A stretch of 64,000 nucleotides of DNA, from positions 2,857,144 to 2,921,143 of the forward strand of contig OY848931.1 in assembly GCA_963693285.1 (NCBI GenBank), read 5' to 3'. The position numbers and the translations under genes were made by a program. The DNA comes from Xestospongia muta. Taxonomy: Eukaryota; Porifera; Demospongiae; Haplosclerida; Petrosiidae. Under the pieces are notes generated by a model. That model saw nothing but the letters and a program-made list of their open reading frames with translations. It searched no databases and was not told where the DNA came from. This document shows, piece after piece, positions 24,001 to 36,070 of the stretch. How positions within the stretch are numbered: position 1 is the first letter of the stretch; every line of letters starts with the position of its first letter.

Positions 24001-27000
24001 GTAATGGTTTCTGATGGGCAGAAGATGTCAATATATCATACTGAATGGTCACATTTCTGAAAACAAAGACATGTTGATTCAGTATATTAGAACCACTCCC
24101 ACTAGTTGTCATATGACCAGGACCACTCATAGGTATAATTTGATTGCTTGTAGCATGGTGAAAGTTAGAATGAATAAAGGCAGCTAGTCCATCAATGATG
24201 TCTTTAAACACTTTAGTAGAGTGTTCGTACATGTCATAACACTCACAAAAAGATCTAGTAAGAAGATATAGTAACATTATGTAAAATGATAGGACTCACT
24301 TTAGTAGATGTCCGTCAACAGCAAACAAATGAAGTACTTCCACAGCTAATGTTCTCTGCCATAGGGGCTTATCACTGTCAAGAAATCGAACTAACATAGA
24401 CAAAAAGATTTCACATTGAGTAACCTAGTTAAAACAAGAACACACAGTCAGTGTTACAAGTAACTTTAGTGGTCATACTAGAATGAAGAAGTAATCCTTG
24501 ATCAATATACGTAGTATTCTCAACAATCTGATATGTAGGCCAAATGTTGGCTTGTCAGCTTGTAAGAGAACAGAAGATGAAGAGACAATGTGACGATGTT
24601 TTGAACTTGGAGAAAACAATTTTATCACAAGAGGGCATACTCTCTCTGTTAGTAACACACTGAACAGTTTTTCCTGTAGAAAAGACATCAAAAACTAAAA
24701 AATACTGTATACATATGAGATCTTACAATCTCCTTCCTCTATTCCCAACATACAATAATTCACAAAGTAAAAAGGTTCTACTACTTATTTTAAACAAGTT
24801 ATTAATGCTGAAGTCTCAGCTTGATAATGATTTAACAGCCTGAGAACCAAGGAGCTTACATTAGGAACAGACTCACTCACTACATTAATCATCAATATTA
24901 ATTATTTATAATAAAATGACATCTCAAAAGTGACTGTTTATAGTAAACTTCAAAAGCATTAGTTTCATTTCTGAAGCACTCAAAGTAATACCTACTAAAG
25001 CACAAACTTCAAAATAAATTATGTTACCCCTGTGAAAAAAAAGTTCAAAATCTTTATGGTTACTAAGTTATTATGAGCTGAAAAGTGTAAGATACATAAT
25101 CCAATAATTAACCAATTTGTGTCTGTAATGTTAAACATCTTGTCTGGAACTGAGAATTCAGATGTTCTTTAGGATTATTATCATACAAAGAATTGTTGGA
25201 GTATTTGATTAATTTTTTGTGAGATATAAAATGTACTACATATCAACAGACAATCTAGGCCATTCCTACACTAGACACTGCTATCGTGTGAGTGAATATG
25301 ACACTAAAATATAGTGCAAATAAACATGTAAACTTCTTCACAAATGGAAGGAAATGTAAGGTTAGCACTCTTAATCATGAAAGGTAAAGTAAATACCAGA
25401 TTTGGCAATAACATCTTAACAAAGAAAGCTAAACAGGATAACATTATCAGCGTTCCTGTTATCGTCTTGTTATGATTCCTTCATTTTTAACAATTTTTAA
25501 CAAATCTGAATAAAAATACCAACCTTTGCAAATATAGCAGGATACCCATTAAGAACGATTTCCAACAATTCTAATCCTAATCCCAACTCCAATTTTAAAG
25601 ATGGTGGTAGCCAGGCAGCAGGATCACCATTAATTAAAAAGCACAAGTCCTACAGTTGTCATTAGTAACAGCAACAGATTTATAATTTACTAACTTGAAA
25701 AATCAAGTAACCATCTCGCACTTGTATTGGTAGCTGTCGGTGGTCGACACTAACACTAGGAGATGAATCAGGAGGAGGTGGTTCAGGACTATTGAGACCA
25801 CCTAAAAGTGGAAGTACAAAATGTAGGATAGTATACTATATGTATTACTTACCATTTTCAGCTAAATGATTAAGGCGGTCAAACAGGGCTTGTATAATTT
25901 GTCGAATAGTCACACTAGCAGTGTTGTGTAGATTGATATCAGAGGAATCATATAATTTAAAACAAATAAGTAGAACCTGTAAACATAAACAAGAAATAAA
26001 GCATAGAGCATGTTATAAATAGGCTTGTGTAAATAAAAACAAATGGGTCTTCAGTCTATACTCGTGACAACATCTACTCATTTCTATCAGAACTCGGGAC
26101 TCTGTTTCAGAGATTACAACAATTTTAGATGGTCTTCCCTTCTTGATGTGGCATGTTACATAATATCCATAGATTACAATAATTTTAGATGGTCTTCCCT
26201 TCTTGATGTGGCATGTTACATAATATCCATAGATTACAATAATTTTGGATGGTCTTCCCTTCTTGATGTGGCATGTCACATAATATCCATAGATTACAAT
26301 AATTTTGGATGGTCTTCCCTTCTTGATGTGGCATGTCACATAATACCCATACATTCCACTGACATAATTGTGTCCTATTACTGTATGCAACTATTGAAAG
26401 TGAAAATACTTTAGCAACTAGCACACATAATCAATGAACAACAAATAGCCAATAATGTTATCTGAACAGGTATTTCAAAGTCTTTAAACAAAAAATAATT
26501 TTAGCACCAAACTTAAGAAACCTTGTTAGTTTATATCAAAAAATCACATTGGTAATTCAGTATTTATGACAAACATGAGGTGAACTTACATTTCCAGCAA
26601 TTATAATTCCAGCCTTTCTAGCTTACTTGTGTTAAAGCTTTTTCCTTGATGGTGTCAGTTGATGTTGCCAATATAACAATAGTTTGTAGCACTTTTAGTT
26701 CTTCTAGGCCATCATCAACGAGTCTTTCCAACGTGGTTAATATATTTTCAACACTGGACTAAAAATTATAAACAAAAGCATTCTTTTACATTAATCATTA
26801 TTTTTCTACCTATCAAAAGAAATCAGTTAATGTACTTGTCAAATGAGACATTCATAGTGAATTAGAATGTATAAATTAAGCCTACTTTTGATTGCGTCTA
26901 ATAATTTAGCAATTTAGTGACTGCCATAATAATAGCTAAAAATTGTATACTCACTTTCGTGCACTATATTACCTTGAATTGGGTATGGCTAAGAAAATCT

Positions 27001-28045
27001 CTAAAATTAAAGCAAGTTTAATCATAACATTAAAAATCACTAAATTTAGTAGACACACTTAATGGTAAGCTTAAAGGCAGATCATTGCTTATGAACCAGT
27101 CATTGAGGTTACCTATCATAGCTACAGACTAACACACTAACCAAAAGATTAATGCCTAGGGATAACTTGTAATTAGTAATGTAATGGCCTTATAGATGTA
27201 CAATGGTATAACATACCTGAGGTAAAGCACCAAATTGTATCAGTTTTTGCAGAGATGATAAAGCCATCACAATGATACGAGAATTTTGAGAATCACAAGC
27301 AAATAATAATGGCCGAACAACATCATCAGTGGCAGCAAGTACTATAATGAATGTTATCTATATGTAAATATACATAGAGCATTACCTCTTAGAGAAAATC
27401 CATGTTGCTCTGACAAATGTTTCAATCTCATTGCACCTCTTTCTGATGCCTACAATTAAGATATTAATCAGTAATTTAGTACTTTAATCTGATGTATATT
27501 TACTTTTACTAAGATAACAGGGTCAAGAATAATAAAACCTGATCTCAATTTTTGGCTACTCTAATAACAAGTACATTAACTGTACACATAACAATATTCT
27601 CCTTTACTAATAGCTTTATAATTGTGAACATTACCATATGGTATTCAAATGTTAACTTTCGTGACCTAAAAATTTTCTGCAAAATCTATGTACTACATAT
27701 TTTAAAAAAGATATTTCATTAAGGGATCCTCCTTCCTCAAGAAATGTTAGGCTCCAAAACTATGCACCTTGATGTATAACCTTTTAAATAATTATTATTT
27801 TTGCAGATGGTTCAGTTAACATTGGACTCTTTGGTGTTCAAAGAATGCTTACATTACACAAAAGTGGAATTTCTATTATCAAATCCAGACACCTCCCACA
27901 ATTAATAGTGATAGAAACTTACCTCTCTTATAGCAGGGTGTTTCTTTCGTGCTTCATTGGATAATAAATGAAAGTCATTTCTCAAAGTTTGGGCTAATTG
28001 CCGAGCTCTTTTATTTTTATCATCTACCACCTCCCTGACGGCCAT
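15067..28045 (-). CDS. MON2: MON2 homologue, regulator of endosome-to-Golgi traffic (multi-exon)
   Basis: MON2 is a large HEAT/ARM-repeat protein related to the Sec7-type Arf activators but without the Sec7 domain. It acts at the trans-Golgi and endosomes. The start at 28045 reads [17 protein letters not shown], and exon 1 (27923-28045) continues with [12 protein letters not shown], matching the family N-terminus. Exons at 27386-27449 and 27217-27341 ([11 protein letters not shown]) join in frame. The exon at 26627-26758 has [14 protein letters not shown], a strong family signature. The largest coding block lies in 20385-21197, followed by exons at 20152-20336 and 19279-19386 ([17 protein letters not shown]). 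After a 3.5-kb intron come [19 protein letters not shown] (about 15657-15768), a short exon near 15330-15410, and the C-terminus [16 protein letters not shown], ending at 15067. I saw no disabling change in the exons checked. Exon edges were placed by eye. Confidence 0.92.
16571..17210 (+). mobile_element. hAT-superfamily transposase remnant
   Basis: Two plus-strand segments show parts of a hAT transposase of the KIAA1586/ZNF862-like type. The first (16571-16837) is a serine-rich N-terminus followed by a basic [12 protein letters not shown] stretch. The second has GMHCKLC, part of a zinc-finger-like motif, then [20 protein letters not shown], the hallmark of the C-terminal hAT dimerisation domain. 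The catalytic middle is missing, so this is an internally deleted copy. It lies antisense inside a MON2 intron. A C/T-rich stretch at 16487-16560 precedes it. I could not define convincing terminal inverted repeats. Confidence 0.8.
17936..18550 (+). mobile_element. TIR element with 10-bp target duplication carrying a RecQ-like helicase fragment
   Basis: The element begins TAGTCTAGCAAGCTAGACCC and ends with its exact reverse complement. TTGAACTATG is present at 17926-17935 and again at 18551-18560, a perfect 10-bp target-site duplication. The inverted similarity extends more than 100 bp inward with small indels. The left repeat itself contains a hairpin (CTAGACCCTCCTCC against GGAGGAGGGTCTAG). 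Between the repeats, one open frame (18035-18538, 167 codons) encodes [15 protein letters not shown], the Walker A motif of RecQ-type helicases, and [14 protein letters not shown], motif Ia, and then runs out into the right repeat. The later helicase motifs (DEAH, QxxGRxxR) are absent. Long TIRs with 9-11 bp duplications suggest a Mutator-like (Pack-MULE-like) non-autonomous element; the superfamily is inference. Confidence 0.88.
26105..26352. repeat. Intronic minisatellite, four 60-bp units
   Basis: Four tandem 60-bp units, each with AGATTACAA(C/T)AATTTTAGATGG-like sequence and TCCCTTCTTGATGTGGCATG, differing at only a few positions. They lie in the MON2 intron between exons at about 25980 and 26627. 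Because 60 is divisible by 3, frames stay open on both strands. These open frames are products of the repeat. Confidence 0.95.
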
Positions 28046-28138
28046 TTTGATTATGGTATTTCAGTGTTCTAAATCGGATTTAGATTTCAATAGAAGGAAT
28101 ACGGTAGCTCGGTAAGACTCTGTATGTATCATACCAAG
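28046..28138. promoter_or_regulatory. Shared divergent promoter of MON2 and AP4B1
   Basis: Only 93 bp separate the MON2 start codon (minus strand) from the AP4B1 start codon (plus strand), so both core promoters and both 5' UTRs must lie in or beyond this gap. No TATA box is clear. Both products act in trans-Golgi/endosome traffic, so co-regulation would make sense, but it is not shown by sequence. Confidence 0.75.
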
Positions 28139-31100
28139 ATGTCGAGTAACGACGCTGATTCAAAGAAGAGTGAAGTTGGAGAACTAAGGTATTAATCTAT
28201 TATATTATTAGGAAATAACTATGGAAAGTTAGATACCGCTAATAGTTGGGGGGGAGGGGTAAGTTTTTAACAATGAATGCTATCATGAATCTTGACCTAT
28301 CTGACCAGTGATTTTGATCAAGAATGCTTTGAAGAGGATAGTTGTACGTCGGATACTGTGCAGAACATGTTTTTTTTTATCTCGTATGGCCAATCTTTAT
28401 GCAAAGGGACTGTCTATTCTAAACTATATATATTTACTTGGCACAATTGGAGGTCAATGTGTGTACTTTGCTGGAGCTGCCATCTGAACCACTAAGTGGA
28501 GTAGAATGAACAGTGAAGTGGCTAGCAATCTTATCCCTTTCCAGTCTGTATTTTGTCATTAAACATGACAGTGCTTAATGTGTAGGGATGACCCTTTGAA
28601 AAAATAAGACCGTCTTTTTCAATAGCTTTTTTTTCTAGCTAACTACGTTTCTAATGTTACTAAAAAGTACTGCTAAAGTAGTAAACACATATTTGATGTG
28701 AAAGATCAGTGTTTTCTTGTTGCTAGGTCTTCAACTACACAATAAATTTATTTCAGCACTCTTCACAGCTTTTGTACTTGGACGTGATTTTCTTGCTTAT
28801 ATTATTCATTGACAATAGTTATTATTATGAATATTAATCTATTAATAGTCATTACCAATAATTATTATTATCGATATTAATTTATTAGTAGTTTATTATT
28901 CATTGATAATAATTACTATCAGTTTATTAATTATTTATTATTCATTGATCATTAAATAACTGCAATAAATATTAAGTCATAACATTGTGATAGTCAACCT
29001 TGTATTCCTAGGTTTATAGTTGTAAAGTTACTCTATAAGCCATTCATGTAGAGATTCTGTATGGAGTTTTGTGTGTTTATATTACTGGTTCCTACATTCA
29101 CTTGTTTTAAAATATTTTATTACATCTAATAACATGGACCCCAATCCATGCATCATGCTTTATTATGTGCATGTTCATGTTACTTCAACCATTGCTCTTA
29201 ATTAATTATTGTCTTTTGTTTAGGACTTTATTACGTAGTCCTGAAACTCAGAAAGATGCTAAACAATATGAGCAAGTAGTGCAGAAAGTCATTGCATATA
29301 TGACTCTTGGGGTAGATGTTTCTCCTTTATTTAGTGAGATGATAATGGTCAGTATAGAAAGAGCCAATCATGGGACCAACAGGAGCTGTGACTATGTGAT
29401 AATATGAAATTTCATAACATAGTAGTAGAATAAGAGTCGAAGTGTTTTATGAAAAGTTTATTTGAGATTGCACTAAGATATACTACAGTGCCTTCTAGGA
29501 GTAACAACAATAGGAAGTTACAGGAAAGGTTTATAACTTATCAAGTCTTATTCGAGTGAGACACAACAAAATGGTAGCTAGAGGTGACTAAGACAAGCTT
29601 TGATGACAATCTATTTGTAGGTTCACACTAAACAATTGTAGGAATGATGTGTCAATAGTTGATAAACGTATCTTGAGCTCAAATAATGCCTTTTGTCAAT
29701 ATGACAATAAATACTTCTATATGGTGTTCCATCAGGAATATGCACAAGAACATAGTGCACTGTGAGCACTATGATAAGATTGTCATGTTATTTCTTAACT
29801 CCCTCCCTAAATCTTCCTAAACCCTGAGGTGTATGTCAGGGCTAATACTGGTAATGCAACATAATGTTTCCTTTGTATATACATACCACTGTGTTCTTAT
29901 GTATGTCACAAATGGCATGGCCAAAGTTAAGGCAATTAATTAAATGGGTGTGGTTAATTTGGGCAATAGTTTCTTTTATATTTCATGGATGAAGGGAACA
30001 TCATAAAAACTACAAAATAAATCTCCATAAAAAATGTATAGACACATATTATTATGCCAATCCTTCATTGCATTGTGTTAGTCATTTACGTAGTACAAGT
30101 GTAAGCATTGTATTCAGTTATATCTTTTATCATGCAGGCTGGTGCAACTCAGAACATAGTTCAAAAGAAAATGGTCTACCTTTATCTGAGCAGTTATGCA
30201 GAACGCAATTCTGAGTTAGCATTACTAACTGTCAACACACTAAGAAAAGATGCTTGTGAAAGGAACCCAACTATAAGAGGCTTAGCTCTGAGAAGCATGT
30301 GTTCATTGAGGTACGTGATAATCCTTTCTTAAAGTGTAACTAGTTAACTATGGAAGAAATGTCATGTTTGAGTACAGTATGTCATTCTATGTCAGATTCG
30401 TAGAGTAGCTGTCTTGTTTTCCTTTAAACTAGTCTTAATTGTCATTTGAAGCAAGCAATAGTAGTATGATGTTATTATAAGAGTTTTATGTTTTCAGGTG
30501 ATCCTTTTCAAATACAAGATTAAATATTTTTCCTATAATTATGTAGAATACCAAACATTGTTGAATATATTCAAGATCCACTTCAAGCTGGACTACATGA
30601 CAAAAGTCCATATGTTAGAAGGACTGCTGTAGTTGGAGTTCTTAAGCTTTTTTACATTGCTCCTGACCTTATCTCAGGTTAGCATAAAACTATTACGTAG
30701 AGTTATGTCTTAACCTTGTAAATAGAAAAAAAAACGTGATAATCACATGCTAATCTTTTTTTCATTAACTCTCATTGAAATATCAATGTAATGTTAATTC
30801 TTGATTCTTGATATTTCCCTGTAGATATGAATTTGGTAGATCATTTATATCAAATGTTACGTGATGATGACCCACTAGTTGTTTGTAACTGTCTCTCAGC
30901 ACTTGAAGAAATCTTAGCCAATGAAGGAGGAATGGTAGTAACTAGAAAAATGGCTCATTACTTAATAAACAGGTACTCTTGTCCAAAATGAAATTAACGA
31001 ATGTTAATTTTATTAATAAGAATAGAAAATACTAATACATTAGTGTAAGATTTGTTTTATTATGCATTTAGAACTAACAATCAATTGTGTTTCTGTTTGC

Positions 31101-34100
31101 AAAATATTCAATAAATATGTATTCCTGAATAATTCACTTTCTATTGCCTGGCATGCTGCACATGCTAGGGAGTCCTATAATGGACCATTTGTTATATATT
31201 TGTAATATTATGTATATATATTTTGTATGTCCATTCCCTTCATTTTGTTCTATTGTTGTATGCAACAATTGATAGTGAGTAATGAAATTAAACTGCATCC
31301 TTTAACCACAAAGCAGCCAAAGAGTTTCATTGATGCTAACCATGAGCATTGTGATGATGGGGTGTGAGTCCATGTGACTAATCATGCTGAAAGCTTCTCA
31401 GTTTTCTTCTCTGCCTATATTTCTAGCTATTAGTCTTCCACAGACACCGCTGCTAAATGTCTAATCTTTGTCACTGTAGTCAGGTTAAAGTTTCACTGTA
31501 AAGTCAGTATCAATTATAGGATAATTTTTCTATTAGTTAAAAAGTTTTTATGCTAATTAAACATGCACCCACACACCAACATACAGTAATCCTGACTTTT
31601 TTCTGTCTATTGTTTAGATTACGTGACTTTAGTGAATGGGGTCAATGTCAAGTCCTTCAGCTGTTGCTAAGATATAAAGCTAGTGATGAAGAAGAAGTCT
31701 TTGATTTATTGGTATGACCTATTATATTCTTGTTATCTTACATGCATTTTTTATAGTTTGTGTGTATACTGAACTTTTAACTATTATATCTGTATGTTGT
31801 AGAATGTACTAGATGATCGACTAAAACATGTTATGGTTGGTGTAGTGTTGGCTGCTATTCGACTTTTCTTTCATCTGACTGAAGATTTGCCAGACATTTA
31901 CGCAGATGTTTTTGAGAGAATAAAATGTAAAAACAATCTTAGATCTTTTTCTTTACTGGCTTTGTTGTACACAAAGACAGTATGTTACATCCATACATAG
32001 TTTAAATCAAAATGACATAGTATTGATTGTAAATAATATTTTTATAATTATTTGCAGCTCCTTTGCTGACACTAGTTGGTTCTGCACCTTCCGAAGTGGT
32101 CTATGTATGTTTGCAGCATATTGAAATTCTTCTACATAGAAATAGAAGTCTCTTTAGCCAAGATTATCACAACTTTTATTACAGGTAAATCTTTTATAAA
32201 CTCCTAATTACTTATATTTTACAAGTAGCAATGCAATATTAACAACCTAAATAATAATTTAGTTGATGTTGTATGAAGTTGTGGTCCCTTTAAGTTTTAT
32301 TTCAACACTTAATTAATTTTATGTATTACTCTAAACCAAATAATTTTGTAATGTTTGCTAGAAGCTTGAGCTTTTTATTTTATATTAACTTAGACAGGAA
32401 GGTCATTGAAAGAAATTTTTTGTAGTAAAGGAAAATAAAATTAATAAAAATACATGTAATAAGAAAAACAATTTAGACCAATTATCTTGTGGAGTGTGTT
32501 GTTTGTTGGAAACAGTTCCTTTCTTTATGACGCATTTCTATACACAAACAATGTTATTGTTGCTCTTTAGTTATGTCAACACACTTAAATTGAATGCCCA
32601 CTAAAGCAATTGATATTTATGTTAACAGTTTCTCTTTGATCTTGTGTTTCCAATGGTTATGTCAGTTTTAAACATCTAGAAAGCAAGTAAAAAAGCCTGG
32701 CTAATTCCTTGCCAATGCAAAGGGATACATTATTTTAGATTGTAACCTCAAACTCAGCTATCTAACTATACATACATAATAATGGTGGGTAAGATTTCTT
32801 ACTATTACTATTGCTAAAGAAACTCTATAGTGTGAGTATGACAGCAATGCCATATACCACAGTGTACACAACTAGCAGACTTATTAGTTATGTTATTAGA
32901 TCTGAAACATCGTATTTCTTGCAAGAATATCAATAACAACCAGTTAAACTGGTCTCTACTAAATAGAATGTATTACATTTGCAGATATAATGATCCTCCA
33001 TATGTGAAATTGAGAAAATTGGATTTACTAACACAAGTATGTGATGATGTCAACGCACATGACATTGTCCAGGAACTAGGGTTAGTGTCCAGTTATGTCT
33101 GTCTTCTTCAATAACATATTTGTAGAGAATGTGCTACAGATATTAACAGTCAAGTAGCTCGGAAGTCCATTCAAGCTATTGGTAAGATTGCTGTAAACTT
33201 GTCAGGTTGTGCTAACATGTGTGTGGACAAGTTACTTGCTCTTCTAACAATGGAAATTGATCATATCACCTCTGAAGCTATTGCTACAATGACTAGTGAG
33301 TACATGATTTATATATGACTTTATAACTAGAACTCATTTTACCAAATTATTCTGATATTACCTGAAACAGAGTGTTATCCATTAGTATACATGTTCTATA
33401 GCATACTTTTTAATGATTTTTCTATCATTGTTGTGTTAAAGGTGACTGCTATATATTTTAAACAGCAATTGGAGATATATAACATACTGCAATTATATTA
33501 AAAAAAACTCAAGAAATATAATCACTGCATAGTTAGCCTGTTAAGGTTGCCTTCCAACATGGCTGATGTGGAAATGTTGCAATAAAATAATTGATATTTC
33601 CTGCTTTGGTGCAAAGCCTTATAAATAGCCATGCCTTTGACCTCACAACTAAAAAGTTCTTTTATCTTATATCAGACATTCTGCGTAAGTTTGAAAATAC
33701 TCATGAAGTCATCTTGCCACGTCTTACTGGTTGCTATGAGATCATGACAGACCCTCAAGGAAGATCTTCGTTAATTTGGATTATTGGGGAGTATGGTGAG
33801 GTGAGTCCTATTTATAACATAACTATTTTATTTACCGATATATATATATTCTTTGCAGTCACTTAGTGAGAGTCCATATTTGCTGGAGGAAATTGTCAAT
33901 AAAGTAGAAGATGAATCTTCATTTGAGGTCAAATTACAGCTTCTGTCTGCTGTGATGAAGCTATTTTTTAAAAGGCCACCTGAGTGCCAAGAAATGTTAG
34001 GAAGGCTCTTAGAGTATTTTATTGGTAAGCATTGAGCAGATACTAAAGTATTAAGAAAATTTAGACTGTCTTTATGTACACTTTGAGACAATAGTTCCAG

Positions 34101-35975
34101 TAACACCAATATATACTAGACTTTTATACATGATTTATATAATGCACAGAGAGAAAATACCTTTTAGTCTACATCAACAATTGTCATTGCAATGTGCTAT
34201 ATGTAATTATAATTATGCAGATGAAGAGACAGACATGTTACTACACGATCGTGGTCTGTTGTACTACAGATTATTAAAAGCTGATGTTCATGCAGCAAAG
34301 CAAATAATATGTGGATCTCAGAAGATCTTCTCAGAATTTGCTTCTCCTTCAAAAGCAGTGAGAAAGCAACATTGCAATATTATCCCTGTATTGTTGTCAC
34401 ATTTATAATTAAATCTATTCTGTAAGTATGCATATATTTGACCAGTTTAAGGCTATGCTTTCTTACTGAAGTATTTTATTGTGGAAGTATGCATGCTTTA
34501 AAATTTAGGCTGATGACTTAAAAAGAGCATCACACATGATACTTGTCATCTTGAGTATGTAAGATCTATGGTGGCTCTTATATTGTAGGCATCACTTTTT
34601 AGTGAAATGAACACGTTAGCTGTCATCTATAGTCAATCTTCAACTGACTTCATTGAACAATGTCCTCCATACACATTAATGAATGGCACAGAGAAAACAA
34701 GAAAGAGTATGTTATTCTGTTCATTATTACATTACATTCCCAAAGTCTTGCTTTCATACATCAATTGTTTATAGTCGACTGTTATAGAGTAATAAAAACT
34801 GTATTTGATAGTCAGCTTATTGAATGAAAGCATGGCAACTTTGTAATAATGCTGTTTTGCCTGTATATTGATAAATATTTATATAGACATAACCCTTAGT
34901 GTTTGCACTAACTATATGGTTTTCAATTGTCTTAGTGTCTCATTTGGATCAGATTTTTATGGCAACTTCAGCACATGATGGTACAATGACTGCTAATATT
35001 ATGGATGAGGTGAGCTGAACCACTTTCAGTGACTTCTGGTAATTTGTTTCACTAAATATGAAACAATTAAACACCAGTCATTCTAATTACAAGAATTGGT
35101 ATAGCCTACAGCATCCCTTATGAATTCATGTAGATGTTAGGCACTTACCACCTACAGTACCATCCGTTTCATAGTTCTAAACAAAAACTAACAAAAGTCT
35201 GGAAATTTACATTGTAAATTAATTTATGTACATAATTATGTATCCCTTCCTTCCAGCAGGAGAAGGATTGAGTATCCTTTATAATGCGCACTTTCTTCTT
35301 GCTTAGTCATAATAAAATTGTATCTTTGATCAATTTCAGAATTTTTGTTTAGAAATCTTAATAAAATATATTAATATGTTTCTTGTATTTCAGTTATCTT
35401 CAAGTGCAAGTACTGTGCCACATATTTTATTAAATCCAAAGCTATTAATGTCACCCACAGAATTTGAGCAAAAGTGGGGATCACTCACAGTCAGGTAGGC
35501 TAACCATACTACTCTCCATGACTTAGACAGCATTTTAAAATAGTTGTTGATTTGTTCCATATCCATTATTACTTTGATTATTTTGTGCCTGTAGCTCTGA
35601 AAAATCCTTTGAACTTAAGTCCATTGGAAAACTGAAGAACATACAAGATCTACTAGCTGCTAAATTTATCTTCACGCTGGCTAGCAGCTCAGATAATCAG
35701 CCAATCATGAAAATGTTCCTTTTTGCACAGCATGTAAGTACTTTAAACAGTAATATTGGCACAGCAGATACTTCCACTTTAATTTTAACAGATTTACATA
35801 TCATGACCAATTCTACCAATAGGTATCAACATTTGATCAATTTCTAGCTGAAGTGATTATAACATTGTCTGACATGAAGATGAAGGTTGTCATAAAGGCT
35901 GAAAACAACAAACTTGTGAATCAATTCCTCTTACATTACATGGATGCACTAAGTGTGTATATACGTACCATATAA
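28139..35975 (+). CDS. AP4B1: AP-4 adaptor complex subunit beta (multi-exon)
   Basis: AP-4 beta is a large subunit of the trans-Golgi AP-4 coat adaptor. Exon 1 (28139-28188) starts [17 protein letters not shown] and splices in frame to 29224-29347 ([35 protein letters not shown]). The exon at 30138-30310 reads [18 protein letters not shown] and [14 protein letters not shown], the adaptin N-terminal repeat with AP-4-type wording. Exons at 30547-30677, 30825-30972, 31618-31711, about 31803-31926, 32058-32184, 32985-33080, 33126-33295, 33676-33800 and 33859-34024 continue the alpha-solenoid. Later exons near 34220-34340, 34590-34710, 34936-35010, 35394-35494 and 35595-35735 lead to the appendage domain, which ends at 35975 with LSVYIRTI. 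An AATAAA at 36058-36063 is the likely poly-A signal. Exon edges are by eye. No lesion was seen. Confidence 0.9.
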
Positions 35976-36070
35976 TACATTAATTGTATTGATTTTCTAT
36001 ACAATTGTTATCATTGATTGTTGCTTTAATTCATTCAAATAGTTAGTTCTTTAAAATAATAAATTAAATT

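Noticed and set aside
26013..26424. Frames of 79-125 codons on both strands
   Set aside because: Produced by the 60-bp intronic repeat, whose length is a multiple of three.
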